DNA of 64,000 nucleotides from the NCBI GenBank assembly GCA_965224215.1, contig CBDCYS010000077.1, forward strand, positions 111,722 through 175,721. The letters are read 5' to 3'. Below the pieces are notes generated by a model. The model was not told the DNA's origin and searched no databases. It was given only the letters and a program-made list of their open reading frames with translations. Both the position numbers and the translations under genes were made by a program. Of this stretch, positions 16,492-26,106 are shown piece after piece; the first letter of the stretch is position 1; each line of letters begins with the position of its first letter. The stretch is from CBDCYS01 sp965224215. Its GTDB lineage: Bacteria > Acidobacteriota > Terriglobia > Bryobacterales > UBA6623.

Positions 16492-18179
16492 TCATAGCAA
16501 CCGCTCCGCGGGCGGACACTCCAGCGTGACTCGAAAACGCGCGCCTTGCTCCGATGCAACCAGTTCCAACTCGCCGCCATGGAGGCGAGCGAGATCGCGC
16601 GAGATTGCAAGACCCATCCCCGTACCGCTGACTCCTTCGGTCAGCGTGTTGCTGACGCGGTAGAAGGGCTCGAAAATCCGTTGCCGCTCGCGCGGGGGCA
16701 GACCGGGTCCGCGATCGGCCACGGTGATTTCAACCGTGTCCCCGTGGCGATGGCTGGCAATCTCCATGCGCTTGCCTTCAGCACCGTATTTTTCGACGTT
16801 GCTGATGAGGTTGCCGACAATTTGCTCCAGGGCGTCGGCGTCCAGCGAGACGGAATCGCCCGCGCCGGGCTCGAACTGCACTTCGATCTGTTTGGCCCAA
16901 GCGCCGGACCGAAATGATCGAGAACGCTTCGCAGGACGTCGTCGACAACTCCGGGCTTGCGGCGAAGCTCGAGGGTCTCGCGCTGCTCGCGGCTGAACGT
17001 CAGCACGTTGCCGATCAGGCGGCTGAGCCGCTGGCTCTCGGAGACGATCACGCCCAGATGCCGCTGCAAGCGCTCGTCGGGCTCATCCAGGTCCTTCTCG
17101 AGCAATTCTGCGTACATGCGGATGTTCGTCAGCGGCGTCTTCAACTCATGCGATACCTGGTTGACGAAGCTGACCCGCTGAGCCGCCTCATTCATCTCGC
17201 GCGACTGCTCGCGATAGAAGTAGTAGCTCAGGCCGACAACCGCCGCACCCAGCACGCCGAGCGCGGCCGCCAAGTTCAGCAGAAACCCGCCCGTGACGGC
17301 CGATCCAAAGACCGAGGCGGGGGCATGATAGGAAAGGCTCCAGGCTCCAAGCGGCGCGCCCACGGCCAGTGTGGCAACCGGTTGAGCGTCGTCTCCGGCT
17401 TCGAAGGAACCCCATTGATAGAGCAACCGGCCGGCGGAATCAGCAAGCCGGATTCGGCCCTCGGCCAGATCAGGGGCGAGCACATCCGTTTCCGGTAGTT
17501 CGGCGATCAGGTCCGCGAGAAGGCGTGCGCGGTTGATCTCCGCGGCATGAGTTTGCTCTCCGTCGCGTGCCCACAGCATCATCTGAATTCCGTCGCCCCA
17601 GTACCAGACATGCCAACCCGTCGTCGCATCCCTCGACCGTAGGTCACTCGCTTGCGGCTGACCAGCTTCCGCAGAGTACGAGGCCGATCCCTGCTGCGGG
17701 GATTGGAATGAGCCAGATAGCCCGGGCTGCTGTTGAGGCTGGGCAGCGTCCCCTGAACCCTCGGCAGCGCTACCTGTCCCAGCCAGCACACCCCCATCCC
17801 AGATCTGACCTGTACGCCGCAACGACTCGCGCTCTGAAGCGGTGACGCCGTCCGTCGTCCCAACAGGGGGAAACAGCAGTCGCCCCTCGTCATCGAGCAG
17901 GTAGTATTGAGCAACGTAGGGAGACTGCCTGCTGCGTCTGCGCAGCTCTTCCATGTCGAGAGAAAAGGGACGCATCTCGTCAAGCACCGCCTGCTCGTAA
18001 TGCTCAAGCGACCGCGCCAGCACCGTATCCACTGCCCGCAGTTGACCCAGCATCAACTCGCGAAGCTGGTGCTCCAGAACAACTTGCTCGTCCTGGACGA
18101 TCCTCGCCCCCAACCATCCAACGATAGCCAGGGGCGTGATCACGATCAGCACCAGGACGATGGTGAGCTTAGGTTTCAA
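16492..18179 (-). pseudogene. membrane sensor histidine kinase gene with a one-base frameshift
   Basis: Would encode about 562 residues. A first membrane helix lies near the N-terminus (LTIVLVLIVITPLAIVGWLG). A large periplasmic sensor (about 30-290) includes a Q/S-rich stretch, and a second helix lies near 300-320. The H-box VSHELKTPLTN has its His at about 344. The frame then breaks at a CCC run (16896-16898) after DHFGPALG, one base short. The ATPase domain continues in another frame with IVGNLISNVEKYG (N box), DRGPGLP (G1) and GTGMGLAIS (G2). The start is probably TTG at 18179, overlapping the VWA stop as TTGA; ATG 18263 is an alternative. Confidence 0.85.
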
Positions 18180-19528
18180 TTTTTGTTCGGCTTCTTGATA
18201 CTCGACCGCTGGTTCTTGGTCTTGTATTGCAGCTCTTGCTGCTGCTTGCGTTCCCGGACCCATCCCTTCTCGTCCAGGTTCTCGCTGGCCTCATAGTTAG
18301 CCGCGGCGTCCTTTTTCAGTCCGGCATGGTTCAGCTTATTGGCTTCTTTCTCGAGATAGGCGGAATTAGCTCGGAATGCCTCCCGAGATTCCTCGATCTT
18401 ACCGTCATCCCGCAGGGCCGTGGCCCTCTCGTTTCGCTCAACGCCGATCTGACTAGCTAGCGCGACCATCACTTCACGGTTTCGCCTCTGCTCGACAGTC
18501 GTCGCGGAGCTGGTGTAAGTCACCGACGCGCCGCCTCGGAGCGTTGCCTGCGATCCCGCCGCCAGGTCACGGTAGCCGACCGTGACGTCGGCAACGCGCT
18601 GCACCTTCCCCGCCGAAGCCGCCGGCACTTCAACTTCGAGCAAGAGGTAGCGGGTTTGATCTCGAAAGAGCTGATTCAATGACGCATGAACGTCTTGGCC
18701 GGAGATGCGTGCTTCGCGCCCTACCATCCGAAGCGGCCGCACACCTTCGGGGCAGTGGATGTGGATTGTGACGCCCTGAGCAACAGTCGACAGCACGTCG
18801 CCGAACTCGGTGGCGAAGGCCGCCTCCAGATCGCCTTCGTCCTCGACAAAGAAGTGGTTGCCGTCACTGGCCATCGCCAGCCGCGTCATCAAGTCTTCGT
18901 TGTATTGCAGACCGAGCCCGATCGTCGTCACCGAAATACCCTGACGGCCGAGCGATTTGCCAAACTGAGCCAGCTCGCCCGGCGAACTCGGACCCACGTT
19001 GGCGAGCCCGTCGGAGAGTAGCAGCAGCGTATTCACCCGATTGCGGTCCAGGAACTTTTCGAGCTCGCGTGCGCCCTTGCTCACGCCGGCGAAAAGAGCT
19101 GTTTTCCCGCCCGCCCGGATGCCCCGGATGGCTCTGCGAATGGTCTCGCGGTCGTAAAGCTTCGTTGCCGGGACCAGCACGTCCACCGTGCTTTGATAGG
19201 TCACCACCGAGACAATGTCATCGTCCCGAAGTTGGTCGATGGCCATGATGGCGGCGCGTTTCGCCTCTTCGATCTTGCTGCCAGACATCGAGCCCGACTG
19301 GTCGAGCACGATCGCAGCGTTTACCGGTGCGCGCATCCGCTGGCCTTCCAGGCCGGTCAACGCGATTCTCACGTAAGCCTTTTGTCGCCCTCCGCTCAGC
19401 AGCGCCGGGGTTGACATTTGCACGTCCAGCTCCACGGTGCGCGAGGGAGCCGCCGGCATCACCTGGAGCGCCAGTCCGAGCAGCACCGCAGCCCGGATGC
19501 ATCCTTGAAAAGTGGTCTTCATTCTCAT
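18176..19528 (-). CDS. secreted von Willebrand factor A domain protein
   Basis: A 450-residue protein with signal peptide (AAVLLGLALQVMPAAPS). The VWA domain (about 65-250) has a complete MIDAS: DQSGSMSGS, a Thr in KTALF and DGLANVG. A beta-rich region follows (about 250-350), then a charged, helical C-terminal tail (about 370-450). VWA domains bind ligands through a divalent metal. Start 19528 is supported by AAGGAGA six bases upstream. It is first in an operon with the histidine kinase and response regulator, suggesting that it takes part in the envelope signal sensed by the kinase. Confidence 0.88.
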   Translation of the reverse strand: MRMKTTFQGCIRAAVLLGLALQVMPAAPSRTVELDVQMSTPALLSGGRQKAYVRIALTGLEGQRMRAPVNAAIVLDQSGSMSGSKIEEAKRAAIMAIDQLRDDDIVSVVTYQSTVDVLVPATKLYDRETIRRAIRGIRAGGKTALFAGVSKGARELEKFLDRNRVNTLLLLSDGLANVGPSSPGELAQFGKSLGRQGISVTTIGLGLQYNEDLMTRLAMASDGNHFFVEDEGDLEAAFATEFGDVLSTVAQGVTIHIHCPEGVRPLRMVGREARISGQDVHASLNQLFRDQTRYLLLEVEVPAASAGKVQRVADVTVGYRDLAAGSQATLRGGASVTYTSSATTVEQRRNREVMVALASQIGVERNERATALRDDGKIEESREAFRANSAYLEKEANKLNHAGLKKDAAANYEASENLDEKGWVRERKQQQELQYKTKNQRSSIKKPNKN

Positions 19529-19816
19529 CGTTTCTCCTTGTCAGCAGGTCATTGGGATTGGATCGCCCAACTGCTTCTGATTCCAAGTTACGCTTGTAGC
19601 TGCTCGCGTTGGTCAGCGGCTTGCAAGGAGATTGTAAGAATAGTGTAAGCGCTGCGCAGGCCGGCTGAACGGCTCGGCAAGTGCCGTCGGCGCTGGGAAA
19701 GCTTGACAGCATCCGCTACCCCTTGCTAGCCTGCCGATTCTGCGCTTGTTTCGCTCTCACCTGAGCGGCCACACCACAACCGCATCCTGAGAATCAAATA
19801 GACGTAGGAGAGAAAC

Positions 19817-20104
19817 GTGACTGTAAAGCCTTTATATGATCGCCTGCTGGCGAAACGAATTGAGGAAGGGGAGAAAATTCAAGGCGGCATCATCATCCCC
19901 GACTCCGCGAAAGAAAAACCCCAAGAAGCCGAGATCCTTGCCGTCGGCACTGGCAAGCGTCTCGAAGACGGCACGATCGTACCGCTCGACGTCAAGACGG
20001 GAGACCGAGTGTTGATCGGTAAGTACGCCGGGACCGAAATCAACGTCGGCGGCGACGACTTGCTCATCCTCAGGGAAGACGAGGTTCTGGGCGTTTTGGA
20101 GTAG
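19817..20104 (+). CDS. groES: co-chaperonin GroES
   Basis: A 95-residue Cpn10. GroES caps the GroEL folding chamber. Conserved features: KPLYDRLLAKR at the start, the mobile loop EGEKIQGGIIIPDSAKEKPQ (about 15-34), and GDRVLIGKYAGTEI. The start is GTG 19817 with GTAGGAGAG upstream. No groEL follows; the next gene is convergent, so this is either an orphan or a second groES copy. No CIRCE (TTAGCACTC-N9-GAGTGCTAA) is visible upstream. Confidence 0.95.
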   Translation: MTVKPLYDRLLAKRIEEGEKIQGGIIIPDSAKEKPQEAEILAVGTGKRLEDGTIVPLDVKTGDRVLIGKYAGTEINVGGDDLLILREDEVLGVLE

Positions 20105-20184
20105 GCCGTTCGTCTTTTCGCGACAACCAAGAAAACGGGGGCGGTAGCCAACCCGCCCCAGCCCCTTCCCGAAAACACTGCCGC

Positions 20185-20790
20185 CTACCAGACGACGCCG
20201 CGCTTTCTCAACTGATCCTCCAGCGCAGTCGCCGCGGTGAACTGAACTGCGTCGATTCCCAGCTCGATCGCGGCGGCGATGTTCTCCGCCTTGTCGTCGG
20301 TGAAGAAGCATTCCTCCGGACGGCAACCCGCTCTCCGAATCGCTTCCCGATAGATCGCGGCATCTGGTTTCATCGACCTTACTTGGTGGGAAAGAACGTA
20401 GTCATCAAAATGCTGAGCGATTGAGTAGCGCTCGCGAATCCAGTCGAAATGAAGCTCGTTCGTGTTGGAAAGGATTAGCATCCGGTAATTCTTGTGAAGC
20501 TGCTCGAGAAGCGACTCCGGCAGAAGAGTCCCGGTTGCAAACATGTTGCCCCAGAGCACGCGAAACTCGTCAAACGAGACATTCAAGCCGATGGCTGCGC
20601 TGAACTGCTCGTGGAATTCGCGGCTCGTGATGCGGCCGTGTTCGTAAATGCTTTGGAGTCCTGTCTGGCCGATCAATCCGGGGATGTCTTCTACTGGACG
20701 TCCCGTGAGCCGCGCCGCCGCCCGATAGGCACGCGGGAAGTCCAAAGCGATCATCACATCACCCAAGTCGAACAGTAGAGCCCGAATCAT
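20185..20790 (-). CDS. HAD-superfamily phosphatase, YihX-like
   Basis: A 201-residue haloacid-dehalogenase-superfamily hydrolase. Motif I is LLFDLGDVMIALD (nucleophile Asp about 8; the usual second Asp is Gly, as in YihX-type enzymes). Motif II is ILSNTNE, motif III the Lys of MKPDAAIY, and motif IV FFTDDKAENI. An alpha-helical cap lies between about 15 and 90. YihX-like enzymes dephosphorylate sugar phosphates such as glucose 1-phosphate. The ATG at 20790 overlaps the ROK kinase stop by 4 bases, so the two are coupled. Confidence 0.85.
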   Translation of the reverse strand: MIRALLFDLGDVMIALDFPRAYRAAARLTGRPVEDIPGLIGQTGLQSIYEHGRITSREFHEQFSAAIGLNVSFDEFRVLWGNMFATGTLLPESLLEQLHKNYRMLILSNTNELHFDWIRERYSIAQHFDDYVLSHQVRSMKPDAAIYREAIRRAGCRPEECFFTDDKAENIAAAIELGIDAVQFTAATALEDQLRKRGVVW

Positions 20791-21698
20791 AGCGCTCCGC
20801 TCCCCAAGTGAAGAAACGCGTACTCAGCCGCTCCGGTCACCCCGGCGGTATTGTCGAGCTGTGCGGGACCGACCTTGATCTCCTCGGCCGAAGGCGAACA
20901 GAGCCATGGGCGCATCACCCGCTCAAGAGACACCTGGAACAGCGAGAACCGCCGCGCCACCGAGCCTCCGAGTACACAGATCGACGGATCGACAACAGCG
21001 CAAATCATGCCGATCCCCTCGCCCAATGCTGCCCCATATGCCTCCCACGTGGCGATGGCATCCGTATCCCCCTCCTCAGCCATCTTGCCCAGCTCCTTCG
21101 GGACGGGCGGCTCTTTCCCTGTGATCTGCTGATAGAAACGCTGCACGCCGGAGCCGGAGAGCATTTCGTCGAACGTTCCGCCCGCGACGCGGCAGTGGGA
21201 GACCTCGCCTGCGTTGCCGCGCGCGCCCGTTTGAATTTGCCCGTCCACGATAATTCCGCAGCCAAATCCGGTGCCCAACGTAAGGCCGACAACGGTCGAA
21301 TGTTCACGCCCCGCGCCGGCCAGAGCCTCGCCTAGCGCGAAGCAGTTGGCGTCATTCTCCAGGAAAAGCGGCGCTCCTAGCTCCGCTTCGACAAAGCCCG
21401 CCATGTTGAAGTTGGATAGATTCGGGAGCGTATCGATTTGCAGCAGCCGGCCTTGTGTCGTATCCAGCGGCCCCGGGCTGCCCATGCCCACCGCCAGCGG
21501 CGCACTCTCCAGCTCAGCAGCGCGACGAGCCTGCCCCACGACGCGCTTCAAGTTCATCAGCGTCAGAGCTGCCGGCTGCCGTGCCATGGTCGGAATCGAT
21601 TGCACGTTGCCGAGCCGCTGGTGATCACGATCAAAAGCCGCCCCAGCGATCTTCGTGCCTCCGAGGTCGATGCCTATGATGTAGTCGCGATCCTTCAT
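20787..21698 (-). CDS. ROK-family sugar kinase
   Basis: A 303-residue ROK (repressor/ORF/kinase) protein without a DNA-binding domain, so a sugar kinase. The phosphate-binding motif is IGIDLGGTKIAGAAF (about 8-22), the catalytic Asp lies in LENDANCFALGE (about 112-123), and TLGTGFGCGII follows. The usual CXCGXXGC zinc motif is absent; the region reads GEVSHCRVAGGTF, so it is a non-zinc variant. The substrate is a hexose or amino sugar. Middle member of a co-directional PfkB - ROK - HAD set. Confidence 0.9.
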   Translation of the reverse strand: MKDRDYIIGIDLGGTKIAGAAFDRDHQRLGNVQSIPTMARQPAALTLMNLKRVVGQARRAAELESAPLAVGMGSPGPLDTTQGRLLQIDTLPNLSNFNMAGFVEAELGAPLFLENDANCFALGEALAGAGREHSTVVGLTLGTGFGCGIIVDGQIQTGARGNAGEVSHCRVAGGTFDEMLSGSGVQRFYQQITGKEPPVPKELGKMAEEGDTDAIATWEAYGAALGEGIGMICAVVDPSICVLGGSVARRFSLFQVSLERVMRPWLCSPSAEEIKVGPAQLDNTAGVTGAAEYAFLHLGSGAL

Positions 21699-21768
21699 GT
21701 TTAGGATTCGTGTTGCGTGGCGCTTGAGCCAAAGCGCTTGAGCCTAAGATTGTTGCAAACTCGGGCGT

Positions 21769-22726
21769 TCACCGATTTTCCCTGCTCTTCATCCACAAGC
21801 GGGTTGACTCGTAACTTGCTTCCCAATCCGTTCCGCCAATGTGCTGGACACACTGAGCACTGACGGCCGTGGCAAGTTGCGCTGCTTCTCGCAGGTCAAA
21901 ACCGCGGCTCAGCCCGGCCAGGAACGCCCCGCAGAAGCAGTCGCCTGCTCCCGTTGTGTCGAGTGCGGCCACTCGATAGGCGGGCAGTGAAAAATCCCCG
22001 TGATTTGAAAAAACCGCGCAACCCTCGGCGCCAAGTTTGATGACAACAACCCTCGCTCCCAGCTCGCGAAACAAGCGCCCATTCTCGCCGGGGTCCGCCG
22101 ATCCAGTCAGCATTTTGGCTTCCTGGAGATTCGCGAAGAGATAGTCGATCAGCGGGCAAAGCGGCCGGAAACACTCCATCCAGCGGCCATCACTATCCCA
22201 GTCGGTGTCTAGCGAAGTGATCAGTCCCGCGCCCACGCGCTCTCGCTAGCAGTTCGGCGCCATCGTCGCGCAGCTTCGGCAAACAGAAGATGCTGCCGAA
22301 ATGGAAGTAGGAGCAGTTGCCAATCGCGTCCTGACCGAATGCAATATTGCTCAGCTCAAAATGCTGACTCGCTCCGGGGTCATGCAAGAACAGCCTTTCC
22401 GCTTTGCTGTTGACGAGCCCGACGGTCGTTGCGGTAGCCACCCCTGGATGGACGGCGACACGCGACGTGTCAACCGACGCACTTTGCAGTCTCTTGAGCG
22501 CGAATTGGCCGAATGAATCGCCTCCCACGGCCCCGGCGAGCCGAACCGGGACGCCCATCAGCCCCGCCGCGTAGGCCGCCGCCGCTCCATTGCCGCCAAG
22601 ATGGAGATCGATCGAGTCGACGAAGGTGGTTGTTCCCCAGGTCGGCAAACTGTCGACCGGCTGAACCAGACAGTCTGTGACGATGTCTGTGACGATGTTG
22701 CCGGTTACGTAGATGCCGGGTAGCAT
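21769..22726 (-). pseudogene. PfkB-family carbohydrate kinase gene with a one-base frameshift
   Basis: Would encode about 318 residues. The N-terminal part from 22726 (MLPGIYVTGNIVTDIV) has the sugar-binding GGNGAAAAYAAGLMG region. At about 22237 one extra base (AGAGCGCGTGGG on the coding strand) breaks the frame after LLARA. The continuation VGAGLITSLDTDWD carries NLQEAKMLTG and the PfkB signature DTTGAGDCFCGAF with its catalytic Asp. The lesion is a single insertion. It could be a sequencing error or true loss. It lies upstream of the ROK and HAD genes in the same direction. Confidence 0.85.
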
Positions 22727-23005
22727 TGGGAGTTTCGCGCCTGTCTTGCGCCTATCTGGCCGCCGAATTCCCCATTCCGAATCAATACGCAAAGGAAACG
22801 GGCCGACCAGAATTCCGGCCGAGCGGGAAAGCCTCCAGTATGCCATCAAAGGGGCGCGTTCAGCGTCTCGCAAGCACGTGATTTGGCGACGATGAGCTCC
22901 CCGAAGTGGCTACCCGCTCGCTCAGGGGCTCTGAGTTTCCGGAGTGACAGAGGTTAACAGCTGTGAGAGCTATACTGATGGTGAGTCACAATCCAGGAGG
23001 CTTGC

Positions 23006-23740
23006 ATGCTCAGCGACAAATATGACCGGTCCACGAGTCGAACTCACACGCCAGTCCATCTGGCCGCAGGGGACAAGCTTTGGGGAACGACTTCTCTCGA
23101 AGGCAGCCGGACCGAAGTCATCAAGCAGACCTATCTGCTGCTGGGCCTTAGCGTCAGTTTCGCCGTCGCCGGAGGATGGGTTGGCGCGACAACTCCGGCC
23201 GTGGTCGAGCTCTTCAGCGGCTGGATGGGCTGGATCCTGGCTATGGTCGTGATCAACGTAGCTCCCCGCATCGCGCTCGCGGCTCGCCACAACCCGGTAC
23301 TCGGCGTCACAGCGCTGGTCGGCGACGGCTTCGTTTGCGGACTTGTTCTTGCGCCTGTCTTGAGTATCGCCACCATCTATGCGCCCGGAGCGATCGAAGG
23401 TGCGCTGACGATTACCGGAATAGCGTTCGCCGGGGTCACGATGTATGTGATGACCACCCGCAAAACGTTTTCCGCCCCACGTGGGCTCATGACGGGCGTG
23501 ATCTTTAGCCTCATCGGCGCAGTCGTACTCAACGGCTTCTTGCAAATCGGCCTATTCGGGCTGCTGATAGCCGCCGGCCTCGGAATCTTCGGCGTGTTTA
23601 TTCTGATCTACGCAACAAGCGAGATTTTGCACAATCGGGAGGCCGACAGCCCTATACCGGGCGCCTTGATGTTGTTTGCGGGACTATTCAATATTTTCGT
23701 GGCGGCGATCAACCTTCTATTGTCTGGTGGCCGCGACTAA
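23006..23740 (+). CDS. Bax inhibitor-1 / YccA family membrane protein
   Basis: A 244-residue protein with seven predicted membrane helices (from about 45 to 240), the BI-1 (PF01027) architecture; characterised members act as pH-sensitive calcium leak channels or modulate FtsH. The N-terminal 35 residues are polar and cytoplasmic. The end of the sixth helix and last loop carry IYATSEILHNREAD, where BI-1 proteins have conserved acidic residues. AGGAGG at 22996-23001 supports the ATG at 23006. It is monocistronic. Confidence 0.85.
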   Translation: MLSDKYDRSTSRTHTPVHLAAGDKLWGTTSLEGSRTEVIKQTYLLLGLSVSFAVAGGWVGATTPAVVELFSGWMGWILAMVVINVAPRIALAARHNPVLGVTALVGDGFVCGLVLAPVLSIATIYAPGAIEGALTITGIAFAGVTMYVMTTRKTFSAPRGLMTGVIFSLIGAVVLNGFLQIGLFGLLIAAGLGIFGVFILIYATSEILHNREADSPIPGALMLFAGLFNIFVAAINLLLSGGRD

Positions 23741-23853
23741 ACCGGTTTCAACTCCTGGCTCGGTTTGTCGAGAAGCGAAGCCCAGCAGAGGTTGAAGCTT
23801 GAGTCCCCAGCCCGCGTGGGCGTGGGAGATAACGCTCGGACTTCGCGGCGGGC

Positions 23854-24744
23854 TCAGCGCTTGAGGTGCTTATCGAACCACTCGATCATGGCTCGTTCAG
23901 CTTGTTCGGCGAACGCACCCTTGAAACCGTGATCGGCTCCGTCGAGTGTCAGAAGCTCGGCTTCGACGCCTGCTTTCTTCAGCGCGTCGTTAATCCAAAC
24001 CCCTTGTTCATATGCCACGTAGCGGTCTTTGGTGCCGTGAATCGTTAGGGTCGAGGCCGCCTTGCTCGTCACCCAGGTTAATGGAGAAGCCCTGACGTGC
24101 TCGTCGTGGGCCTGCTCCAGATTGCCGCCGAGAAACAGGGGCAGCACGTCGGCGGCATCGACGCTCTTGCCGTAAGACTTCGTGAAGTCGGTCGCGTAGT
24201 AGTAGTTCACGACCGTTTGCACGGCGCTCGACTGGTCGAGATGAGGCCCCTCCCCTTCGAGTTCGCCGACGCCTGCCGTGAGTCCCAGAAACAACACGAG
24301 CGAGCCGCCCGCCGAGCCGCCCGTCGCGCCGATCCGTGATGGATCCAGTTTGTATTTGGCGGCATGTGCCCGCAAGAACCGCAGCGCAGCTTTCACGTCG
24401 TGAACATGAGCCGGGAAGCGGTACTTGGGGCTGAGGCGATAGTCGACGGTTGCCGCCACATAGCCGCGCTGGGCCAGCCGCCAAGTCAGCTCGCGATAAC
24501 CGTCGCGCGAGCCCGCCCGGAACCCCCCACCATGAACGCAGACGATAGCTGGGAATGGTCCCTGTCCTTGCTTCGGCACGGCGATATCCATGTGGACCGG
24601 TTCGCCAACGGCTGAATACTCCACGTCCGAATGCCAATTGACGTCGGCGGGCGGCTGCGCTTGTGATTGCGCACGCACCCCGATTGCCAGCGCGGCCATC
24701 AGGAAACAGGTCTTCAGTAGTCGGAGGAGAATCATGATTCGCAT
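23854..24744 (-). CDS. secreted alpha/beta-hydrolase (esterase, HGGG type)
   Basis: A 296-residue esterase of the BD-FAE / hormone-sensitive-lipase-like group. A signal peptide (about 1-26, LLKTCFLMAALAIGVRAQS) exports it. The oxyanion motif is VCVHGGGFRAG (about 74-84), the nucleophile Ser lies in ATGGSAGGS (about 141-149), and the acid and His lie in GTKDRYVAYE and DGADHGF near the C-terminus. Start 24744 puts the signal peptide at the N-terminus; ATG 24771 would precede it. Likely substrates are short acyl esters, including those on plant polysaccharides. Confidence 0.9.
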   Translation of the reverse strand: MRIMILLRLLKTCFLMAALAIGVRAQSQAQPPADVNWHSDVEYSAVGEPVHMDIAVPKQGQGPFPAIVCVHGGGFRAGSRDGYRELTWRLAQRGYVAATVDYRLSPKYRFPAHVHDVKAALRFLRAHAAKYKLDPSRIGATGGSAGGSLVLFLGLTAGVGELEGEGPHLDQSSAVQTVVNYYYATDFTKSYGKSVDAADVLPLFLGGNLEQAHDEHVRASPLTWVTSKAASTLTIHGTKDRYVAYEQGVWINDALKKAGVEAELLTLDGADHGFKGAFAEQAERAMIEWFDKHLKR

Positions 24745-24829
24745 GATATCAGCCGGATCCTTCCAGGTCACTGTCCCGCTAGCCTATGCTTCCGGCCAGC
24801 GTTCCTGATAGAACCCCGCTGCGTGGATA

Positions 24830-24872
24830 CTGTGCGGGCCGCCGCCCGACATGCCACCGGCGGCCCGCACAG
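24830..24872. terminator. strong 14-bp GC hairpin downstream of the metalloprotease gene
   Basis: A perfect inverted repeat: CTGTGCGGGCCGCC (24830-24843) and GGCGGCCCGCACAG (24859-24872) with a 15-base loop. It lies 36 bases past the metalloprotease stop and before the esterase gene, both on the minus strand. It has no T tract, so it is a stem-type terminator or mRNA-stabilising structure, not a classic intrinsic terminator. Confidence 0.55.
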
Positions 24873-24918
24873 CAGGGCGGAACCTTACCACATCACAGGG
24901 CGGAAGCTTACCACATCA
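24873..24918. repeat. 23-bp tandem duplication overlapping the end of a CDS
   Basis: CAGGGCGGAAYCTTACCACATCA-type units at 24873-24895 and 24896-24918 are adjacent and differ at one position. The second unit covers the last codons and stop (MMW end) of the metalloprotease gene; the first is an untranslated copy directly beyond it. This looks like a recent local duplication by slippage. Confidence 0.75.
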
Positions 24919-26047
24919 TCACGGCCGTCTCACCAGAGCTTTCGCTCCAATACAGCCGTAGCCGCAGCACGTACGTTCTTCCCTTGTGGAGTTTGATGCG
25001 GAAGCGCGCATTGTAGTCCTCGCCGCTGTCATCGTCTCCGGTGAGGTACTTCAGTTCATCGCCGTCCTTTTCGAACAAAACCATCACGCTGTCGGACGTG
25101 CCAAATGTGCTGAAGTTGTACTGGCGGGTCGCTGTCGGCTGCACGATGAAATTTTTCTGTTCGCCGGCTCCCAACTTCAGCGCATGGGATTGCATTACTT
25201 TCAGCTCGGGAACCTGAGGGCTGAGCGCCGGGTACCACTTGGCGACCCATGCCTTGTCCCGCGCCGACAGCCCCGGAGCGGGGTTGAGGCCGCTACGGTA
25301 CTTCTCAGGTTTTGCAATCATACCGGGCCCAAAAGGATAGTGCATGATCGAATCGGGATCCCATTGCGAGCCCGCAACCTCGGCGGGCGAGAGCTTGCGA
25401 ATAATGTTGTGGAAGGTCTTGTCCCGCGACCAAAAGTTCGGCGATCCCCCGAGATCGGCATAGACGGCTTCTTCGTTCCACTCGATGCCGGCGTTAGGGT
25501 TCTGGTGCTCGTGGGGAAATCCTAGTGTGTGGCCGATTTCGTGAATGGGAGTGTCGACGTCGCCGCGGATATCCCAACCGAGATTCATGGTCCTTTCGTT
25601 GCGGCCCGGCCGGAGGATGTCCCTTCCGACATAGGACCAGGCGCCGTCTCTTCGCATAAAGTTAATGCGGATTTCAGCATCGTCTCGAGACGTCACTTCC
25701 GTGAACTCCAGGCCCCAGCCCACTTTCTTCCAAGTCTCGAACGCCGCGCGGACGACGTCTTTTTGGGCGTTGCCGGCTGTCCAAGTTCGAAAGACTCTTG
25801 AGCCGTTCTGTTGTAAGACGGACTCGCCGTCGGAGCTCTTGTCGAAGAAGTAGTAGTGCATCTGAGTGCCGTTCGTCCACTTTTTCTGGCTGTTCACAAT
25901 AAGAGCAGCGCGGTTGGGATCCACGCCGGCGGAAAATACCCTCTCAGGAACCTGCGGCGTCGAACAGAACCCTCGCTCACCCCGAGATACCGCGGCGCTG
26001 TTGGCTTTGTAGCTCGCCTTTTTCGTAGCTTTCTTTCGAGTTGCCAT
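24908..26047 (-). CDS. M12A (astacin-like) zinc metalloprotease
   Basis: A 379-residue metzincin. The zinc site is HEIGHTLGFPHEHQNP (about 165-180: His/Glu/His/His with the Gly) and the Met-turn is DSIMHYPF, as in astacins. A C-terminal beta-type domain (about 285-379, FSTFGTSDSVMVLFEKDGD) resembles bacterial pre-peptidase C-terminal domains. The N-terminus is strongly basic (MATRKKATKKASYKANS) and lacks a normal signal peptide, so its export route is unclear. Start 26047 is supported by AAGGAGA; a frame from 26065 adds six residues. It is divergent from another metzincin gene at 27910, now separated by an IS1380 copy. Confidence 0.88.
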   Translation of the reverse strand: MATRKKATKKASYKANSAAVSRGERGFCSTPQVPERVFSAGVDPNRAALIVNSQKKWTNGTQMHYYFFDKSSDGESVLQQNGSRVFRTWTAGNAQKDVVRAAFETWKKVGWGLEFTEVTSRDDAEIRINFMRRDGAWSYVGRDILRPGRNERTMNLGWDIRGDVDTPIHEIGHTLGFPHEHQNPNAGIEWNEEAVYADLGGSPNFWSRDKTFHNIIRKLSPAEVAGSQWDPDSIMHYPFGPGMIAKPEKYRSGLNPAPGLSARDKAWVAKWYPALSPQVPELKVMQSHALKLGAGEQKNFIVQPTATRQYNFSTFGTSDSVMVLFEKDGDELKYLTGDDDSGEDYNARFRIKLHKGRTYVLRLRLYWSESSGETAVMMW

Positions 26048-26106
26048 AGCGTTGTCTCCTTTCATTCATCGGAATTGAATTGTTTGAAACCGCTCACCGT
26101 TTATAC

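Noticed and set aside
19740..19816. CIRCE operator upstream of groES
   Set aside because: No TTAGCACTC-N9-GAGTGCTAA-like inverted repeat was found.
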